Shown: in pieces, positions 48,100 through 59,552 of the stretch | Layout of the letters: the number at the start of each line of letters is the position of its first letter | How positions within the stretch are numbered: the stretch's first letter is position 1 | From: Gnetum montanum | Taxonomy: Eukaryota > Streptophyta > Gnetopsida > Gnetales > Gnetaceae | Reading direction: 5' to 3' | Length of the DNA stretch: 64,000 nt | Assembly (NCBI GenBank): GCA_015680685.1 | Contig: MNCI01007621.1 | Coordinates: forward strand, 435,295 to 499,294 | Translations under genes and position numbers: made by a program | Notes under the pieces: model-generated | The model's database searches: none | Told to the model about the DNA's origin: nothing | What the model saw: only the letters and a program-made list of their open reading frames with translations

Positions 48100-49076
48100 T
48101 CCCTAGCTATCCACATAAAAAATAATTTTGGCAATCCCTCTACAAATGACTAGGCTGCCCACATCTATAACAAACAATAGCTCTATGACTAGCTCCAATA
48201 GTAGGATCATGAGTAGGTATTGGACACTCTTCTCCATGGCCACAAGCTTGCTTAGAGTGACCAAGCCTCTCTCCAGATGTTGGTCCTCTCTTCTGCCACT
48301 ATCACCTCTCTTTACACATTGTATCTTCTCACTGACTCCTCTCTAAATCCATGGATATTGCTCTAGCTTCATCATAGGAAGTTAATTTGAGAGGTAATAG
48401 GTGATCCTTCAAAGATGGTCTCAAACCTCAAACAAACCTATTTGCCTATGCTTGAACATCTATCTGCATCTGTGGTACATAACTACTTAGCTTAGAGAAA
48501 CAAGCATCATACTCCACCACAAACCAACTACCTTGATACAAATGGTAGAACTTATCCTCCTTGGCCTATGCATATTCGGTAGACACATAACAACCTTTGA
48601 AAGATGCTAGAAAAGCATTCCATGCTACTTCTTGACTAGTTCATCCCTTGTCCTACTCTTCAATCATCCACCAATGTCAGGTAGTACCAATCAATTGATA
48701 AATTACTAAGCGAGTCTACTGAACTAATGAAAAGCCCATCAAATCAAAATCCTTTTGCAATTCCTCCAACCATTCTATAGCTACAGTGGGATCCTCAATG
48801 CCATGAAATTTAGGAGGTCCCAATTTCTAAAACTGCTCTACTAATTCCCTATTGATAGGCTGCCTGTTTGATTCTCCTTTCCACTTCCCTAATCGTGGAA
48901 ATAGGAGCATCACTAGCTACAACATGCGGCTACAGGATTTGTAACAATTTTTGTATAAACTCTGGTTGCCTATTTGCAAGACCACTACTAGATGTTTGAG
49001 GAGGCTACTCCTATCCATCATTAGGCCCTTCTAGTCTATGGGCCCCACCAACACCATGACCACATCTACCATACAT
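48100..49076 (-). pseudogene. E5 gag with CCHC zinc knuckle, broken
   Basis: Probable start at ATG 49076 (MYGRCGHG), 61 nt after the end of the primer site. The capsid region is broken by at least eight stops. The zinc knuckle reads CYRCGQPSHL-x-RDC at about 48165-48125, with a stop at one variable position. A second cysteine segment (ECPKKVGSSGGGKV) and the TQGWMYALLD linker follow, as in Del/Tekay Gag. Confidence 0.78.
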
Positions 49077-49136
49077 CTTTATAACCTGAAATCACACAAA
49101 TGAGTGAGCACCCCCACCATCATACAACATCGAAGT

Positions 49137-49154
49137 AAACTAGCTCTGATATCA
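49137..49154 (-). promoter_or_regulatory. E5 primer-binding site, tRNA-Met
   Basis: Minus strand TGATATCAGAGCTAGTTT, 3 nt after the LTR end ...TTTTACA. It matches TGGTATCAGAGC, the initiator tRNA-Met site, with one change. It also contains a chance GATATC. Confidence 0.85.
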
Positions 49155-49157
49155 TAA

Positions 49158-49463
49158 TGTAAAACCCTACCCTAACTTGGGCAAGGTGATGCCTAGGATC
49201 AAGTTATCTTAGAACAGAAGCATGATAACTAAAAATTAATAATGTGTAGAATACATGATATTAAGGAAGGTCAAACAGTATAGAAATTTCCTACATTTCA
49301 CTTTTAAAAAAGGCATGTCTCTACATAAAGCAAACTATACACTGCTCTACTAAAATACAAAAAAAAAACACATAACATCATCATCATATAGCTAAGAGTA
49401 CACAGAGTTTCATACAATGATATATAGTCCATACTACTATACATGAAAACATACATTAACCAA
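49158..49463 (-). repeat. E5 5' LTR remnant (last 306 bp)
   Basis: Minus strand ...CCCAAGTTAGGGTAGGGTTTTACA, ending in CA next to the primer site. At 49464 the sequence switches to the opposite-oriented copy C. Confidence 0.7.
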
Positions 49464-50085
49464 GATGGAATGATTGTTAGGTGTGGATATGTGTGGTGAT
49501 GTTTGCTTGGGTGTGTTGTGCTTATGACACGTGTTGGCTTAAGCTAGCCAAAATATGTCCATATTTTCACAATGACACTTGTGACGATCATTGGCAAGTG
49601 GTGCTAGCATGAGGGTGTGGACCGATTGGTGATGAGGCATCTTGAACGTAGTATGGATTGATCCCCACTATGATAGATCGGTGAGGCTCCTATCTCAAGC
49701 CTCATCCTGAAAGTGGAAGAGCATAGACAAGTTTGTCCCTATATTTAATACATGACATAGTTGTGTTCATCCCTATTGCTAGTCCTCCAGAAGGCTAGTG
49801 GTTGTGGGTCACAAGTTGATGGACCCCAGCACCAGTTGGGTAAATAAAAGACTAATAAAAAACCTATAGGCAATGATTATTATGAGTACTCATGGCAACA
49901 TTTCATATGATACACTAAGTGTGGATATGCTAGCAACCACATGGGCTATGTATATGATAGCATCGAGTTGTCACTCATATCGTTGATACTATGTGTTTTG
50001 ATTGGATTATGATTGTGTGGATCATGGACTATTTACAGTATATCATGGATGATGACATGGGCAAGCTAGATGATATGAGACAAGT
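49464..50085 (+). repeat. Tekay-type LTR copy C
   Basis: Inverted copy of 42500-43133, starting at ATGGAATGATTG and ending near GATGACATGGGCAAGCTAGATGAT. It corresponds to a downstream segment of the same LTR as copy A. A and C are therefore probably two parts of one forward LTR separated by E5, with loss of about 230 bp between them. Confidence 0.72.
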
Positions 50086-50534
50086 AAGATACGAAAAGGA
50101 TAAAGTAAAAAATGGAAGTTATTTTGAATAAACATTATAAGAATTGAACATAGTATCCATGCAGAGAAGGGGATGAGTAATACAAAAATGGGAGCTATTT
50201 TGAATAATTGTTGTATAATGAGTATTTGAATTATTAGATTTATTAGATTGAATACATCATAGTAGTAAAGAAGAAGTGTGGTAAGCTCATAACCCACAAG
50301 TTCAAGGATGAAAACCTAGAATTGATGAAATATATATATTTTGGTAACATTTAACACAAAAAATGTGGAACTTAAATAATTAATAATCTGTTCAAGAAAC
50401 AATGAATGATAAGATAACAAATGTTATTTTTTTAAGAAATGATGTAAATGTAGTAGTTTTATCTTTTTGTGCACTTTTATGATTACTTCTATTTATATTA
50501 TAGTTTCAAAAGCTACAAACAAACATTTCAATAG
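50086..50534. other. AT-rich stretch between copy C and E6
   Basis: No recognised feature. It is the left flank of E6; AATAG (50530-50534) is the candidate left target duplication, but the right end of E6 is outside the window. Confidence 0.35.
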
Positions 50535-51409
50535 TGATGAGTGATGTTTATGTCAACCCCAATATTGGATATCCAATATCAAGGCTTCGATATTGAATAC
50601 ACAATATCGGGTCTCAAGAAATGATGTCAAATATCCAATATCATCTCCTCCATGCTAGCCTATAAATACAACACATGGGTGCGTAGTTGAGGGAGAGTTT
50701 TTAGATTCAATTTTTAGTTAGCTTTTTTGTAAATTATTACTTTCAAATTCTATTATTCCCAGTGCGTGCCCACAATGTGATGTTGTAATTATATGAAACC
50801 TTTGTTTGAGTGTGACGTAGTTGGACACGTTACATCACTAGAAATAAAGATCGAGATTACTCCCATCATTGTAGCATCCACTTAGATTATTATTTCTTTT
50901 ACTTATTAATTGTTTCTTATTTTCCTTAGTTAATGTTTCCATATATTACTATTTACTATTCTTGTCATTAAGCAGAATGAGTATAGCTTAATCATGAGTG
51001 CTTAAGTGTAATTACGTTGTAACCCAGTAGTGTATTGTTTGGTAAACCCAGGGATGTATGCTTGGCAATCCCAAAGGTAATCTCACGAAGTCCAAGGCAT
51101 GTACAAATGATTAAGCATGAATACTCATCACACGTAGGCTAGTTTAGATTTTACTTTTCATTATTCAGTAGCTCAATTAATTCATCTCTTTATTATCATT
51201 AAGAGCAACATAGGATTATACAACATCATATGCCTCACTTTGGACTAAACCATACGTGACAAAGCTGTCCAAGTGGGAAGATAGTGAACTATGATCAAGG
51301 CATAACAATCTAGATGCCACAACTAGTTCCATCTATGAAATTTGACTAGATCGTGCGTGAACGCTTGTGATTCATATGGTTGGATGTAGGGGTACCTCAT
51401 CGCTCATCA
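50535..51409 (+). repeat. E6 5' LTR
   Basis: Starts TGATGAGTGATG, ends ...CATCGCTCATCA; 875 bp. Shares the LTR plan of E3, E7 and E8, including 'ggtacctcatcgctcatca' and three 'ggtaa.ccca..' repeats. Confidence 0.87.
50561..50668 (+). promoter_or_regulatory. E6 LTR promoter: GATATC array plus TATA box
   Basis: A perfect palindrome ATATTGGATATCCAATAT (50562-50579) and further GATATT, AATATC and ATATCC motifs up to about 50632 precede TATAAATA (50661-50668). Confidence 0.7.
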
Positions 51410-51410
51410 T

Positions 51411-51429
51411 TGGCATTGTTGCCAAGGAT
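51411..51429 (+). promoter_or_regulatory. E6 primer-binding site, tRNA-Asp type
   Basis: TGGCATTGTTGCCAAGGAT, a degraded form of TGGCGCCGTTGCCGGGGA. Confidence 0.78.
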
Positions 51430-51535
51430 GGTGCTAGTTATCTAGATTAGTTATATTATACACAATTTCTGTAAAAGCATTAACAATGTATCTTTTAGAA
51501 AATATTGAATTACACACACCATAAATGAAAAAAAA

Positions 51536-53985
51536 ATGTCTCTTTCACATGGAAGTGATAATGCATTATATAGTAAAAGCATTCATTGGAGAAATAATGA
51601 GATATACAATGAAGAAAATTGGAGTGATCAACCTTATGCAAGGGTTTTATATATTCATAACCACCATGAAGACACTCAAGGATTGCATTCATCTAAGATA
51701 GACAACCCTAAAGGAGATGAAGTAACTCCTAGAAAAGGGAAGGCCTCAAGGCCAAAGACCTCCTCGAAGTTGAGAAAAGATAAATCAAGAGACCCTAGGA
51801 AACATCATAGAAGCCATGGAAATCCTTCCAGTTCCTCATCTTCCTCTCCCCCTTCAACATCTAGTTATGATAAAGATGAATGTAGGTATGGAGATAAAGC
51901 TCTATTAGAGGGTTGGAATAAAAATAGAAGTTGAACCCATGGGAGAAATCAAAGAAATCAACATGAACATACACAAAATCATCACAATTAACCAAATATA
52001 AATTTTCATTACAACCTATCTGATGATGGCAAACCCTTGTTGTCCACAAAGAGCCTAATGTAGATCACAAAGGTAGTTAAGATATCTCACAAGCATTGCA
52101 AAGAAAGTCATCTACCTAGGCTTGATATGAATGCTATCCCTAAGTTTGCAAAAGGCTATGATTTAGATCCACAACATCATTTACAAGCCTTCCATGATTC
52201 TTGTGTCTCATACAACATTGAAATATGGTGGAAAAAGCTTAAGCTCTTTCCCAAGACACTAGTTGATAGAGCTGAAGTGTGGTATAGATTGTTGAAACCA
52301 AATTCAATTTGATGATGGTCCATAATGTTGGAACTCTTCAACAAGAAATACCAAACCTATTTTAGGGTGCCCAAATTGAGGAGATAGATCGAAGGATGAA
52401 AGCAAGAACAACATGGACCCTTGGACATGGCCTTAGAAAGATATTATTCCCTATTGAATAGATGTTCAAGTAATGATTTCTTTGAGGAAAGGAAACTTTT
52501 CCACATCATAGATTGGGATGTATGCCCTAGGTCAATTATCTGAGCTACGAACCCATTAGATCTAAGAACTAATCAAGCAGGTGGCAAAAGAAGAAGGAGA
52601 GCTATGTAAATGGGAGAACGCTTACAAAAATCACTAGGACCCAACTCTTCAAATGAAGGACGTTAACATTTATGGTAAGAAGAAGGAGATTACTCTCAAT
52701 AATGTGATCCTACAACAAACCTTGCTAATACAAAAGTCTATTGATGAAATTGAAGCAAAGTTTAATAGGATGTCAAAATGGATATATGAAAACATTACAA
52801 CTCTTGTTGAGATAGTCAAGGAGAGGATCATGCAAAATAAGCCAGGTAATCACAATAAACAAAGGATATAGAAGCAAGAAATAGCTAGGAATACTTTTCA
52901 GTAAATAAGAAAAGTGGCTGAAGAAAGTGAGGCTATAGACTCAACCACAGAAGAAGATAATGGATGTGACATCTGCATACATGACCATCAGAACGACCAT
53001 TGTCTGATCTTATCACATCTACATGAGTATTGGGAAAATGAATTAAATCCAAAGTTTGTACAAAAGCACATGCCCAGGAGATTTCCTTTCCCACATAGTA
53101 ATTATAGACAATCCCACAATCAACTATACTATCCTAGGGGGACTTATTACTAGCCTCAACACTATCATCAACCACAGTTGTGGGGGAGGCCACCACCAAA
53201 CCAGCCTTATCCTTCCTACCAGTTGAAACTACATGGATATTATGTTCAACATCTTGTTTCTCTAACTAGTTCTACATCCTCTACTTCAAATTGCCACTAC
53301 CACTCTCCCAAGTACCATCAACCCATGACATCTCCTAAAGGATCACCACCTTGTGCCTCTTCCCATCCATCCTACCCTTGATATCCTCATACTTCACCTC
53401 ATTACATGCCACCACCAATGACATAGGAAGGTTCAGCATCACAATATCAACAAATGAATGTCACTTGTGCTGTGAATGTGCATAGAAATGTTGATATTAG
53501 TAGGTTCCCACAGTAAACTCAGAAACGTCCTTTCTTTCGAAAGGGCCATAGGTGAAAGCAAAACACTCATGGACCTACCACATCATCCAAAATAGCATAA
53601 TGTCAATATAGTGCAATGCCTTCCTTCTCACAACCAATGTCCTTTAATCATACACAAGGACTACCATCCATCATTACTCTAATCCCAAACCCAAACAATG
53701 AATTTAATAGTGTGGAAAAACAAACAGATCCATGATCAAGGATACAATCATGGGCTAGGCATTTGCAACATTACCACACCACATACCTTAACCCACCAAA
53801 CATTTAAAAATCAAGTGTGTGGCCAACAATATGTCTACCCAGCCACCACACCACCAATAAACACCCAGTGGCTTGGGAATGAACAATTACCAATGTTTTA
53901 TACATGCATGGATCCTATTTATCCAGTTATTAATCCTTTTCATGGCCAAATGTTTAGTTTTGGAGGTCATCCCCCATTCTAATCT
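51536..53985 (+). pseudogene. E6 gag, frameshifted
   Basis: The N-terminal part (51536-51934) is basic and serine-rich. In the same frame 52127-52312 holds the capsid start (FAKGYDLDPQHHLQAFHDSC, then DRAEVWYRLLKP). After a frame change, 52653-52871 and 52914-53381 carry a helical stretch, the zinc motif CDICIHDHQNDHC (C-x2-C-x3-H-x4-C as in E3) and a P/Q/Y-rich linker. A further frame (53698-53982) is P-rich with no motif. Order and motifs match E3 gag. Confidence 0.8.
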
Positions 53986-55317
53986 TTGGAATTCATAAGT
54001 GTTTTCCATCTTTTTGTTTTACAATTTTTTTTCATTTTCTTATTTTTGATGCACTTTTCCTATTCCTTCCAATTTTTTCTATTTATTATTTTCATTTTCT
54101 TTGTTATGTAATCTCACTTGTGAATAAAATGATCATGTAGCCCATTGATGTGAGGCTTTCTCTATTTTGTCGAGCCATAAGGGACTAATTATTTGAATAG
54201 TAAGACCACATCATCCATCCACTCATTCCATTAATAAGAGGTTCTTACTATGGTCATAATGACATTCTTTTTCACCATAAGACTAAAAATAAATTCATAG
54301 TCATTATGCCTAGACTGAAAAGTGAACTACCAAGGGGGAATGTGATGGGCGTGACATCAAGGGGATTTGTGGATTGTTGCCCACTTCTATTTGTTCTATC
54401 AAGTTACTTTGGTTGTAATTATATCCTTGTAAATTTAACAAAAAATGGAAGTAAGAGTCACATAAACTAGCACAAAATAAATCTCTAAGGGTCCCATTGG
54501 AAAGACATGTACCCATGCTTGAAGGTTGAAGGCTTCTCAGAAACTCCAAAAAAAAAAGTGAAGAGTGCCATAAATAAACTCCTCCCTTGGACAAAATGCC
54601 AAGTGATGTTACTCCTTGCAACTATGATACTCTTATAGTTGTCAACTGAAGTGATGAAATGATGCGATGTCACTAAAATGTGGATTGGACTTGGTTTGAA
54701 TCTTGGAAAGAATGGCTCATGGTTATTTAACCATTAATAACACACAAGGATTCATTATGCCTTGGGTAAGACACCTCACAACTCAATTTCTGCAATCCTT
54801 TCTACAGTCCATCTCACCTTGCTATACATGTGATCCTAGCTTATTGTTTTGTGTAACATAGATTTATTATCTCAAATTGATGGTTTCAAAATGTGTGTTT
54901 TTTTTTCATGGGTATGTGTTGCATTCAACCCCTTCAGTGCCTACGGACATTGTTAGGTGTGGTTACACAAGGACATCATAAGCCAAAGCCTGCTTTGGGG
55001 AGGATCCACTTATGTAACTTTTGTGACTTGTACTTGTTTAACAAAAACACATCATTCTTCACCTTTCAAGCACTTAATTATTAAATTTCATTTTTCCCCT
55101 TATCATGTCATTGATCTCTTCCACAACATCAATTTAATGTCCTTTTTCTTGTATCTCCTCAAGCTTTTAATGTTGATGACTCCATCTTCAACCACTTCTG
55201 GTGCCTTAATCTGGTTCCCTATTTACTCCAGAACTATGGACCTAACCTTAAACCTTCCAACCAATCATAGAGTTTTGTTTTTCATGCTCAATTACCCAAT
55301 TCAATGCATATTCTTGG
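53986..55317 (+). other. E6 post-pol spacer shared with E3 and E7
   Basis: T-rich stretch (54000-54120), then blocks conserved with E3 and, inverted, with E7 (63200-63960): 'gtgacatcaaggggattt', 'ggaaagacatgtacccatgc', 'aaaatgccaagtgat', 'gtggttacacaagg' and 'cctgctttggggaggatccact'. Conservation without a frame suggests a cis role or simple shared descent. Confidence 0.7.
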
Positions 55318-55322
55318 ACCTC

Positions 55323-55427
55323 AATATCAACTACCTGATATCAAGTCAGCCTTGATGTCAGATACCTGATATCAAGTCAGCCTTGATGTCAGATACCTGA
55401 TATCAAGTCAAAAAAAACCTATATATA
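55323..55427 (+). promoter_or_regulatory. E6 internal promoter: 31-bp GATATC repeats plus TATA box
   Basis: AATATC at 55323 and GATATC at 55337, 55368 and 55399, the last three in a 31-bp tandem repeat (CCTGATATCAAGTCAGCCTT...). TATATATA follows at 55420-55427. Same layout as the LTR promoters, but placed in front of the post-pol gene. Confidence 0.65.
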
Positions 55428-55436
55428 TGACCCTGC

Positions 55437-55969
55437 GGTGCCCAAACTTCATTCTCATCATTTGCAGCTAGGGGAGTTTTTCCAATTTTCTCTCGCAACT
55501 CAGAGCTCTGTGCAACCACTTTCTACTTATGATATTTGGCTCTTATCACTCCAATTTTCATACCATTTGAACATATTTGAACCTAGAGTGTTCAACTTAA
55601 TCATGAAGGGGTGCTTGTGTGGAGAACTCATACCAATTTTTCATAATTTGCTATTGCCCAGAAGGTATTACAAGGATAAGAAGGTTAAAAACCTCAAGTG
55701 TTAGAATGATAAATCAATCATATTAACACTAAAAACCTTAATTTTTCCACCCAAGGGACCATAACCATCATACTAAGCCACACATAAGGAAATAGGAACC
55801 AACTGTGTAAGGTCATAAAAGAAGGTAAACACCTTTTAGGCACTTTTCTAAAAAATTTTCTGACTTTGCAATCATATGAACTTAATGAGACTAAGGCATG
55901 GGTAAGGTATAAACCTATTAATGCTAAATAACAATACCTTAGTAACGTTTAATCTTTGATTGATTACAG
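55437..55969 (+). other. E6 post-pol gene: untranslated leader and probable intron
   Basis: The leader is homologous to that of E7. Just before the start codon is AGTAACGTTTAATCTTTGAT then TGATTACAG: a GTAAC branch-point-like site and a 3' splice AG at 55968-55969. E7 has CTAACG and GTGATTGTAG at the same place. The donor is not resolved; a GT in GAGTGTTC (about 55587), also GT in E7, is a candidate. Confidence 0.5.
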
Positions 55970-58552
55970 ATGGCCCCAAAAAGAGGAGCACAAGGAGAAC
56001 CTTTGCAGTGAGAAATCAAACACCCAAGAGGTGGCTACGGCCAGCAAGGCAAGGATGCAAAGCATGAAGAATAGGAAGCCCAATCATTTAGTATCTATTA
56101 AGAGGCTCCTGTCACGAGACAATTAGTATAAGGAGAGGCTATAGTACAACTAGCCCCCATGCAAGGACAACACTTCATGTTGTCTACAAAATGCCTTGAA
56201 GCAATTCAAGAAAAATCCATATTGACCATGATCATCATGAAGATGAACTTCAGCCCATGGCATTCACTCCTAAATCTATTCAGGTGCAACTTCAAGTGTT
56301 ACCCTTGTGGATGATTCTTTCAAATAGTGGAGAATGGTACTTGGGTAAAACCTATCAATTTTGGCATAAAAAAGACAAAGGCACCACCATCAACATTTGT
56401 GGAATTAATGTTTTGTTTTAGTTAAAGCTATTGCCAAAGCTCTAAATCTATCAAATGAAGGGGCTAAGTTAGCCCATTTGTTTATAAGATCTAACCCCAA
56501 CACAAGAAAGCTATGGTTGAGGTGGGTGTATAGCAAGGATGACAAAATGTATAATGAATTAACTTTAGAAGAGAGAACATACTTCAAGATAGGCATGTAT
56601 CATCTCTTCTCAACCAAGGGGCTTAACAGAATTTCAACCTATGTAACTAAGGGAAGTGTCATACTAATAAGTAAATACATGGCCAACCTTCCCTAATTAT
56701 ACTGCACAAAAATTCAAGATGGTTCGAGAAAAAAAAGGTAGGGAAGCCAATACTTCCATTTCCTTGCCTAATTAAAAAGCTATGCAAATGTGTTGGAATC
56801 CTATGGTATAAAAACGATATTCCTAGGAAGGCTTAGAATGCTTCCTTTGCTAAACTCCTTAAACCAACAACACAAAGGAAAGACCTTAGTGAGGAACAAA
56901 AATTGGAAAAGGAAGTAGAACCTAAGAAAGAAGTTGAATAGCATTGCAAGCCATAAGTTCCACCTCCACCACAACAAGACTATAGGCTAACAATGAGCCA
57001 TTTGCAAAAAATTGCTAAAACACTGATTTGGGGAAGCAAAGAGGAATCTAGCCTCTTTAGAGTCATTGACAATGCCATGCAACCCACCATCTTGGCAGAT
57101 CCAAAAAGGGGGCAAATCTCACTAAAATTAGAAGAAGAATCCCAATGACCCAAGCAAATCTCTAATAATGCCACATCCTTTCAAGTGCTGCTCAAAATGG
57201 GAGAAGGTGCCATAGTAGTGATAATGTAGCATCAGGATGTAGTAGGCATAGCAGAAGTAATCACAAATCACATCAAGGAATCATTCAATGTATCTATGAT
57301 GCCCCTAGTAGATCTAACTAGAACTAGAGATGCATAAATGCTTGCTGAGACTTCGATGACTCCTGCAGCACATGAAGATATGTTAGACCAATTGTTATAG
57401 ACAAGGTAAGTGATGACCACCTTGTTTGACATTCCCAATGATGTCACTGTAGCACAATCAAACCTCATAGCCACCAATGGAATGTTGGTCATGGCTAAGA
57501 CCAAGGTGAAGCACACAAAGGCAAAAGTGCAACAGTTGCAACAAGAGCTAGCTACCTTAAGAGCTAAATGATAGGATCCTACTCGATTTATTACGTCTAA
57601 CTAGCTAGAGCAATTCATATCAAAGTAGCTAACTAAGCTAACCAAGGAGAACAAAGTGATGGAGCAAGAAAAGGATAAGGCAGTTTAAAATTCCTCTATT
57701 ATAGAAGCACAATCTTATGCCCATAAAAATGCATTAACTACCACCCAAGAGGAAAATAAATAGCTTGCAACAGAGAACTCCAAGTTGGCCACCATTGAAC
57801 AAAAAAAGAATATTTTGGAAGAAACTATCCATTAGCTAAAAGGAACAACTAATGAAGGTCAACCAAGATATCAGTAGATTGACTAGGGAAAATAGAAACC
57901 TCTCAATGGAGGAGGTCTACGCCATTCGACAAAAGTTAGTACTTGAAATAAGCACATGGTAAAATGAAGCCAAGAAGCATGAAAAGATAGAATAGCACTT
58001 CCATGACCAAGTAGGCATGTACAAGCAAATAAACAAAAAAGAAATACAGATTGCAAAAGCCCACATAGATCCATAACAACACAAAATTCTTATTGGCAAC
58101 CAATTCTGGATAGTTATGCATTAGTCCATCAGGCAGAGGTGAAAAATAAAGACCTACAAATTGAAGAATTGAAAGAATACGCGGAGTTGGCTAACCTTAG
58201 ATATGCCAACCTTTTCCATGTTAATATCAAGTTAGCTTAAAAGCAAGCTAGAAAAATAGATAGCGACCCCTTATGCTTTGTACGAGAAAGAGTTTGATGA
58301 CAGAAAAGTAGCTCTATAGAAACTTTACGTTGCAAACTCAAAACTTGAGGTGGTTAAAGCTTGCTACCATGAACAAAAGGATGTTTCTTTAGACCTGGCT
58401 AAGAGACTCACAAATTATCATGAATTCAAAGAAAAGGCTAAGGCATTCAAAGAGGAGTGATGGAAATTTATGGACTAGTATGTAAAGGCCAACAAAATGT
58501 TCATGTAGCTACCATGTCCTTGGGATGTACCAATGCCAACACACATCGATTT
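55970..58552 (+). pseudogene. E6 post-pol gene: globular domain plus coiled coil, broken
   Basis: ATG at 55970 starts MAPKRGAQGEPLQ, followed by stops and frame changes. Recognisable parts: 56290-56400 (a WYLGKTYQFWH segment), 56478-56696 (one clean frame: YNELTLEERTYFKIGMYHLF, ISTYVTKGSVILISKY) and then LPFPCLIKKLC. From about 57230 to 58550 the frames are rich in Lys, Glu, Gln and Ala with heptad-like spacing, as in a coiled coil. The globular part recalls the family annotated as 'putative plant transposon protein' in Athila elements (inference). The position after pol is that of env-like frames in Athila. Cut by E7 about 60 codons before the end. Confidence 0.68.
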
Positions 58553-58557
58553 AATAA
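58553..58557. repeat. Candidate E7 target-site duplication (AATAA)
   Basis: Five bases directly outside the E7 LTR, inside the E6 post-pol gene. The partner lies beyond the window. Confidence 0.4.
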
Positions 58558-59385
58558 TGATAAGTGGTGAGGTACCCCTACATTCAACCATACAAATATG
58601 AGCATTACACGTGTGATCTAATATAACTCTGTAGACGGACTAGTTGTGGCATCTAGATAGTTAGCCTTAGGTCGTAGTTCGTTGTCTTCCCACCTGGACT
58701 AGTATTAGCTTTGTCAGGTATGGTTTAGTCCAGAGTGAGGTGTATGATGTGTTTCTAATCTAATGCTACTCTTGAAGGCAATGGAAATTAATATTAACTA
58801 AGCTAGGAGAGAAGGGTGAGAGAATCTAAACTAGCCTAAGTATGATGAGCATTTGTTCCTTGATTATACGTACACATCTTGGACTTCGTGCACAACTACT
58901 ACTGGGATTACCAAGCGTAGATCCTAGGTACGCTACTAGGTTACCAAGCAGTCACACTTAAATGCTCGTAATCAAGTCATACTCATTCCGCGTTTTAACA
59001 TGAGATAAGGGTGAGAGAGATAAACTAGGAAAGCAGTAAATAACAATTAATTAAATGATTAAACTAAGTGAATGCTGCAATGATGAAGTAATCTTGATCT
59101 TTATTTCTGGTCATGTGCGTGTCCAAGTACGTCACACTCGAATAAAGGATGCCATACAATTACAATCACCACACTGCAAGCATGCACTGGGAAATAATTC
59201 TAACTCTAAGAAGGAAAAACTGAAAGAGTTTGGGTAAGGAACTAAGAACTAGATGTCTAAACTCATCTGTCTACCTCTTATATATAGATGAGGAGACAGG
59301 TCGTGATATCGCATATGTGATATCGCAACTGGACATGTGATATTGCGTATGCGATATCGCGGTTGCCCCAAATGATGAGTCATCA
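58558..59385 (-). repeat. E7 3' LTR
   Basis: Minus strand starts TGATGACTCATCATTTGGGG and ends ...CACTTATCA; 828 bp. Homologous to the E3 and E6 LTRs along its length. Confidence 0.88.
59275..59358 (-). promoter_or_regulatory. E7 LTR promoter: phased GATATC array plus TATA box
   Basis: GATATC/GATATT at 59353, 59339, 59319 and 59305 (spacing 14, 20, 14 bp along the minus strand), each followed by GC- or AC-rich 8- or 14-bp spacers, then TATATATAAGAGG at 59287-59275. Confidence 0.72.
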
Positions 59386-59397
59386 TACCCCCATGAC
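59386..59397 (-). promoter_or_regulatory. E7 polypurine tract
   Basis: Minus strand GTCATGGGGGTA directly before the LTR; E3 has CAATCGTGGGGGTA at the same place, with the shared upstream block 'ctcaaggacaagttttcattca'. Confidence 0.82.
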
Positions 59398-59552
59398 TGA
59401 ATGAAAACTTGTCCTTGAGTTACAGTGATTACACAGTGGATAGGTATGGGATTATTAGATGCGAAGAAATGAGATTATTCCGTAGTGTGGAATCAAAAAA
59501 AAATGAAGACACAACACAATTGATGTTCTACATCTACAAAAATGAGTGGAAC

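Larger units (their letters stand above)
42234..49463 (-). mobile_element. E5: Tekay/Del chromovirus on the minus strand, rearranged
   Basis: Internal region of 4.5 kb (49157 down to 44634) with gag, protease, RT, RNase H and integrase in Ty3/gypsy order, a tRNA-Met primer site and an adjoining 3' LTR. The 5' LTR is reduced to its last 306 bp (49158-49463). Gag, integrase C-terminus and the 'ATWEVETKMR' end of pol match Del/Tekay elements. Stops are frequent in all domains. No target duplication could be found because both outer ends are rearranged. Confidence 0.85.
50535..58557 (+). mobile_element. E6: Athila-family element with gag and a post-pol gene but no pol
   Basis: Left LTR 50535-51409, tRNA-Asp primer site and gag homologous to those of E3. 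At about 53985 the sequence passes from the gag P-rich linker directly into the post-integrase region shared with E3 and E7; protease, RT, RNase H and integrase are absent. A post-pol gene follows with its own promoter. E6 is cut at 58557 by the insertion of E7, and its right LTR lies beyond the window. Confidence 0.85.

Noticed and set aside
49137-49154. GATATC in the E5 primer site as part of the promoter arrays
   Set aside because: It comes from one mutation in the tRNA-Met complement TGGTATC and is not in an array.
55970-58552. E6 post-pol gene as a captured host gene
   Set aside because: Possible, but the same gene in E7 at the same place and the relic in E3 fit a family-specific element gene; no host homolog is recognised.
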